This document shows, piece by piece, positions 36,961 to 41,263 of a stretch of DNA of 41,263 bases (positions within the stretch are counted from its first letter, which is position 1; the number at the start of each line of letters is the position of its first letter). A program made the translations under genes and the position numbers. The stretch spans positions 1-41,263 of the forward strand of contig JAOXFI010000056.1 in the NCBI GenBank assembly GCA_029232285.1, read 5' to 3'. The notes under the pieces are model-generated. The model was not told the DNA's origin. It made no database searches and saw only the letters and a program-made list of their open reading frames with translations. Source of the DNA: Agmasoma carcini (nom. nud.) (lineage: Eukaryota; Microsporidia; Thelohaniidae).

Positions 36961-39900
36961 TTATTTATTAATATTTTTTTTACCAACAATTTCATTACTA
37001 CTGGTAAGAAAATGAACAACTATTGTTGAAATAAATGCTAAAACAACAGTAAACACTTTTTCATTCATTGTTAGCTCTTTAAAATCCATAACTGACATCA
37101 AAAACTCCATATTGTACAACAATGACATCACAAATATCATAAGAATACACAAGCATGCACAAAACAGAGTCATAAACATCTTATTAGACTTTCTTGTTTG
37201 TCTATATGGTGAAAAATCACTAAGAACAAACGCTTTATACAAAATCGTACAAAATAAACTAAAATATGTTATAGTCGAAGACTTCGATGGATGTTCAAAA
37301 TCTTCATATTTATCATCACCATAATAACAATCTACACAAAAGAAAACTATCAAAAGATAAATACCTTGCATCATTATAGCTTTGCTTCCTTCTTTAATTC
37401 CAATTTTAATTTTTTGCTTTTGAAGCAATTCACTTGACCTAAAATAAGATAACATAAATGTTAAAATATGACATGATAGCACCTCTATTGATAATGCCAT
37501 TCCATCAGTACTGATTCTATGGAAAAGAATCAATGAAAAAACTTGACAATTTGATGCCAAAGTATAAAAGTAGGTAAATAAAAATGTTGATGATGACATG
37601 GCTAGTGATGACTGTCCACCAGTAATTAATTCAATACAACTTTTAAGCTTTCTGGATGAAAAAGAGGCAGCTAAGCTTGACTCATTTGATGATAAAGACA
37701 ATCCCACATCAGCAACAGCTAGAGCAGCAATATCATTAGCACCATCACCACAAAACATTGTTACATAATTATTATTAGAAAAATCTTCAGTCAAAGTCTT
37801 TTTATCTTCAGGATTAAATCTTGCAAAAACAATTCCTTTCTCTAAAAACAAATTAAAATATTTTGTTTTTCTAGAAAAATTATATTCTTTTCCTTCAACT
37901 GCAATAACATAATTATAAGCAAATTGCTTTGATTCTGATGAATATAGCATCATGGTTGAAGTATCAAAATAATGAGATTCTAGTCCCATACAAAGCCAAT
38001 TGGCATTATTAAGATCACTATCACCATCTTCTAGCATAGGAATTACAACAGGAATACCTTTTTCTATCATACTAATTCTTTTTGCTACACTCACAGCAGT
38101 CAAGCAATCGTCTCCAGTACACATTTTTGGATTAAAATTATTATTTTTTAGATCAGTAATAATTTTGTATGAATCTTCCTTAGGATTGTTATTAAAAACA
38201 ATAAAACACATAAAAATAAGATCCTTTTCATCTTCTTTACGATTTTCAAATGTTTTTAAGTTTTTATATGCCATGGCTAACACTCTTTTGCCTTCCAAAG
38301 TAAATTTTTTTACAGTTTCAAAGTAATTCACTGGTGGTTCAATTATTAGATTAAATAATTCATTAGGTGCACCTTTACAGAATAAATATTGATTATCACC
38401 ATCATTTACAATTACAGACATTCTCTTTAGGTTTGGTTCAAATCTATGAATTTTTAAAATTTCAACTAAAATAGATTTTTGAGAATGAAAATTATTGATG
38501 TTGTGTTCATTATGATAAAAATTAGAGTCTATTGGATGAATTTGACAAGGTTTATAATGATTTATAGTCTTATATTTTGTATTTTCATTATTTCCAAGAT
38601 ATACATCAACCATTTTTCTACCGTTTTCTAGAATGGTATTTGATTTACTGAATAGAAGTATTTTAATATCTAAATTATCACCACATTGTTCATTATTGTA
38701 TTGTAAAGTATTATGACAGCAACTTAAGCCTAGTCTTTGTATATAATTTGCTTCATCTATTGATTTAAAGGTATTTTCAATGGTATTAATTTCATCAATT
38801 TCAAGTTCTAATTCGGTCAATGTACCTGTTTTATCAAAAATTATGATATCAACTTCTCCAACAGTAGGAATTCTATTCCAATCAACGATTGTAATGTTTT
38901 TATTGTTTAATTCTTTACTTATATAATTATTAGTAGGTTTTGTAGAAGTAAATAATGATATATTAAACATTGTAGTGATCCAATCTATAACTACAACTGA
39001 TCCAAATTCATCATATTTATATTTAAGATATGAAGAGATGATGAGAGCTATAACTATTGTGTATATTCTGTGATAAGAAAGCACCCATTTACATTGTTTG
39101 TTGAATTGATTACTATGTGGTTTCTTTTCTAGCATATTTTTCATCATAATACCTCTTTTGGTTTCATATCCAGTCTTTATAACAATACCTAAAGCCAGAT
39201 AATCTGATTGTGAAGGTACAGATTGATTCATAACATTGTCATTCAAGATTATATTGTTATACAAATTCATATTGTCATTTTCATTCATTGATTCTAATAC
39301 AACAGTACCTGAATATATCATATCATTAATTCCTTTACAAATATTTGTTAATTCACCAGTAAGAAAACTTTCTTCAACAACTACATTCCCTTCAAGGATT
39401 TGTGCATCACATGAGAATGCTTTTGTATTTCTTATTTGAATTAAATCACCAGGTACGAGATCTTCAGTAAATATTTCTCTAAATTTGCCTTCTCTAAAAC
39501 AATAAATTGTATTTTTCTTTAATAATTCCAACATATTTTTTCTCATATTAAAATCTAATCTTACATTTGTTATATATAGATTCAAGGCAAGAAGACCTGA
39601 GAAATACATAAATTTGTAATAACCTACAAAATAATCATTTATAATGATAATACAATCCCATACAAAGTAGAAATCCAAGAGCTGGTCAGTTAAAATTTGT
39701 ATTTTAGATTTGATATTTATAAAAAATCTATTTTTACCATAAATAAGATTTTTTTCATATATTTCTAGATGTTGATTGTCAGAATTGATTATAGAATTGA
39801 TTAACTGTTGAGGGTTATTTTTAAATTTTGATATGGTTGGAGATACAAAGGAATTCTGTTCTACATCGAATATGAATCTCTGTGTTGGTGTTTCAACGAC

Positions 39901-40176
39901 AGATATATGATTGTTATGGATGTATTTGATTAAAGATGGAGAATTTTTAACTTTGTATTTGTTAATTTTATAAAGAGTTTTAGTTTTGTACTGATTTTGA
40001 ATTACTACTGCATCTGAATCTATTAATGAATCAGAAGGAAGATAAGAAATATAGATTTTTAAAGTTGGAAAGATTTTTTGAATGATATGATAAAGACCGA
40101 GTGTAAATACATTCAATATGATGTATATAAGCTTTGGGAAAGCCTTTTTACCAATGAAAGTCTTCTTATTAAACAT
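36961..40176 (-). CDS. P5B-type P-type ATPase (ATP13A2/Ypk9-like)
   Basis: 1071 aa. Phosphatase motif TGE at 273-275 (VVEESFLTGELT), phosphorylated Asp448 in FDKTGTLTE, nucleotide-binding KGAP at 601-604, TGD at 687-689 (MCTGDDCLTAVSVAKR), and hinge GDGANDIAALAVADVGLSLS at 810 onward, all as in P5B ATPases. The approach to the phosphorylation site (WNRIPTVGEVDIIIFDKTG) is also P5B-like. Known P5B pumps export polyamines from endolysosomal compartments. The transmembrane-4 motif PPALP is replaced by KPTNNY (413-418), so substrate handling may differ. Several C-terminal spans follow (about 850-1060). Start signal: AAAAAATTGATCC-ATG. Confidence 0.88.
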   Translation of the reverse strand: MFNKKTFIGKKAFPKLIYIILNVFTLGLYHIIQKIFPTLKIYISYLPSDSLIDSDAVVIQNQYKTKTLYKINKYKVKNSPSLIKYIHNNHISVVETPTQRFIFDVEQNSFVSPTISKFKNNPQQLINSIINSDNQHLEIYEKNLIYGKNRFFINIKSKIQILTDQLLDFYFVWDCIIIINDYFVGYYKFMYFSGLLALNLYITNVRLDFNMRKNMLELLKKNTIYCFREGKFREIFTEDLVPGDLIQIRNTKAFSCDAQILEGNVVVEESFLTGELTNICKGINDMIYSGTVVLESMNENDNMNLYNNIILNDNVMNQSVPSQSDYLALGIVIKTGYETKRGIMMKNMLEKKPHSNQFNKQCKWVLSYHRIYTIVIALIISSYLKYKYDEFGSVVVIDWITTMFNISLFTSTKPTNNYISKELNNKNITIVDWNRIPTVGEVDIIIFDKTGTLTELELEIDEINTIENTFKSIDEANYIQRLGLSCCHNTLQYNNEQCGDNLDIKILLFSKSNTILENGRKMVDVYLGNNENTKYKTINHYKPCQIHPIDSNFYHNEHNINNFHSQKSILVEILKIHRFEPNLKRMSVIVNDGDNQYLFCKGAPNELFNLIIEPPVNYFETVKKFTLEGKRVLAMAYKNLKTFENRKEDEKDLIFMCFIVFNNNPKEDSYKIITDLKNNNFNPKMCTGDDCLTAVSVAKRISMIEKGIPVVIPMLEDGDSDLNNANWLCMGLESHYFDTSTMMLYSSESKQFAYNYVIAVEGKEYNFSRKTKYFNLFLEKGIVFARFNPEDKKTLTEDFSNNNYVTMFCGDGANDIAALAVADVGLSLSSNESSLAASFSSRKLKSCIELITGGQSSLAMSSSTFLFTYFYTLASNCQVFSLILFHRISTDGMALSIEVLSCHILTFMLSYFRSSELLQKQKIKIGIKEGSKAIMMQGIYLLIVFFCVDCYYGDDKYEDFEHPSKSSTITYFSLFCTILYKAFVLSDFSPYRQTRKSNKMFMTLFCACLCILMIFVMSLLYNMEFLMSVMDFKELTMNEKVFTVVLAFISTIVVHFLTSSNEIVGKKNINK

Positions 40177-40190
40177 GGATCAATTTTTTA
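40177..40190 (-). promoter_or_regulatory. AAAAAATTGATCC signal of the P5B ATPase
   Basis: A one-base variant of the AAATTT signal abuts the ATG at 40176. Confidence 0.5.
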
Positions 40191-40900
40191 CAAAAATTAT
40201 TATTAAAAAAGATGTTAATTAATTGAAATAATAATAAAAGCTTTAACATATATTGAAAGAGATCATAAATATTTTAATTAATTGTAATAAAATTTGCTTA
40301 GTATAAAATTTTATCAAAACTTAAAATTTTTACATTTAAAGGGGAATATAGTTAAACAATCATAAAATTATTATTACATCAAAATTAGATGATGGTTGAA
40401 GTAGCATGATTTTAGGTTTTGAAAAATGTAAATATAAATAAATTTTATAAAAGACTGAAATGCATATTGTACTTCAATTCTAAAAATTTCACATTTAATG
40501 TTTTTAATCTAAAAAATTATTGTTGTAGGTTTGTAAATAATTTTTCTGTAACAATACACAATTTCTTATAACCGTACAATTTATATTTTATTATTTTTCT
40601 ATCTCATAACAATTTCTTTATAAAATTATTTTCTATATTTAAATTTTTAGAAGGAAATATAAAAATCTAACACATAAAGCATTAAAAGATTATAATTTAT
40701 GTTCAATTTTACATGAGAGTGAATTTTTTAAATTATTGTATTATGTTGTAAAATGGAAGAATTAATAAATAGATTAGAAGGTATTCAATTATCAAGGATG
40801 TGACAGAATTTTAATATTAAAAACATATTAAGAGTAAGATAAAGGTTTATTGGTGGTGTTTCATTCAAATTTACGAATCTTTAAAAATATAATATTTGTG
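40177..40900. other. Gene-free AT-rich region at the right end
   Basis: No gene or clear motif is seen from the P5B promoter to the transposase relic. Confidence 0.5.
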
Positions 40901-41263
40901 AGGGGTTCAACATATATATCAATCCTTTATTAAATATAATAATAAAATATGTAGCTGGTAACACAAGGCCAATTATTGAACTTTCATTAGGTTTAAATGG
41001 GCATATTTTACTTAAAATATAAAAAATCTTGTTGTATTATTTTCACCCACAAATTTTAATAATCATAAGTTAGGGGTAGGCAATAAAATTGTGCAGGTCG
41101 GTAAAACGATATAAAATATAAGTGTAAGTCATTTCGTGTTAAATCATCTTTGAATCGCAAGGGGTTATACCAAAATCATATCCGATAAGAAAACATTATA
41201 TTCTCAGGTTATAAGAGGTAGTACAATTTATACTGATGAAGCTTATTGATATATATCTCTAAC
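40900..41263 (+). pseudogene. Second Merlin/ISXO2-like transposase relic, cut by the window end
   Basis: From 40924 one frame reads YVAGNTRPIIELSLGLNGH, like the helix-turn-helix part. From 41076 another frame reads VGNKIVQVGKTI where the family has GGxxKIVQIDET; the catalytic Asp-Glu is now Gly-Lys. From 41211 the same frame reads IRGSTIYTDEAY, matching the GSTIxTDEWxAY block with the second Asp kept. Several stops lie between. The C-terminal part is outside the window. Confidence 0.7.

Overview
The window looks like nuclear DNA from a microsporidian with an expanded, AT-rich genome. All visible genes appear intronless. They encode reduced versions of fungal/eukaryotic proteins: short V-ATPase subunit C, minimal LSm, short P58IPK-like J protein, and GAR1 without a GAR tail. 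Almost every start codon has a motif of the form AAAATTTT(ACCC)-ATG a few bases upstream, matching the AAATTT-like and CCC-like transcription signals described for Microsporidia. Gene density is low for the phylum and relics of Merlin/ISXO2 DNA transposons and an LTR-type integrase are present, so a large-genome lineage (for example Hamiltosporidium-, Edhazardia- or Anncaliia-like) is more likely than an Encephalitozoon-like one. The genus is inference only.

Layout. 1-2372 (-): 5' portion of coatomer alpha (COPI), running off the left edge, with a 28-residue tandem repeat at the edge. 2373-5062: gene-free, with a dispersed-repeat copy. 5063-6790 (+): CPSF100/Cft2. 7043-9586 (-): MRCK/ROCK-like AGC kinase with coiled coil and C1 domain. 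9940-10263 (-): Pol III subunit RPC11. 10650-11390 (-): V-ATPase subunit C. 12010-12408 (+): TAF9. 12670-13068 (-): coiled-coil protein. 13370-13789 (+): GAR1. 14124-15149 (+): unknown. 15879-16586 (+): RhoGAP-like. 16787-16969 (-): LSm. 17190-18083 (-): thioredoxin reductase. 18084-23338: a 5.2-kb transposon graveyard with an inverted pair of a dispersed repeat, a broken Merlin transposase and a retroelement-like fragment. 23339-26580: a compact island (J/CSL protein, RPS5, membrane protein, RPS29, three very small ORFs, CCCH protein). 27690-29045 (-): P58IPK/DNAJC3-like. 29684-31930 (-): low-complexity Ser-rich protein. 32538-33749 (+): saccharopine-dehydrogenase-like oxidoreductase. 34031-35623 (-): degenerate USP-like membrane protein. 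35624-36960: integrase relic. 36961-40176 (-): P5B-type ATPase. 40177-41263: a second Merlin relic cut by the right edge.

The genes are mostly unrelated housekeeping functions (secretion, transcription, mRNA 3'-end formation, ribosome, redox, proton pumping, protein folding). One possible functional pair is the MRCK/ROCK-like kinase and the RhoGAP-like protein, which would act downstream and upstream of a Rho-type GTPase, though they are 6 kb apart and not co-transcribed.

The most unusual features are: (i) several intergenic minisatellites built from about 10-bp units related to GGTCATNGTC; (ii) a roughly 0.45-0.5-kb dispersed element in four recognisable copies plus a fragment; (iii) several proteins that keep a fold but have lost the diagnostic catalytic or contact residues (two J domains without HPD, a USP without its Cys and His boxes, a P5B ATPase without the PPALP motif); and (iv) tiny single-membrane-span genes that look like paralogues.
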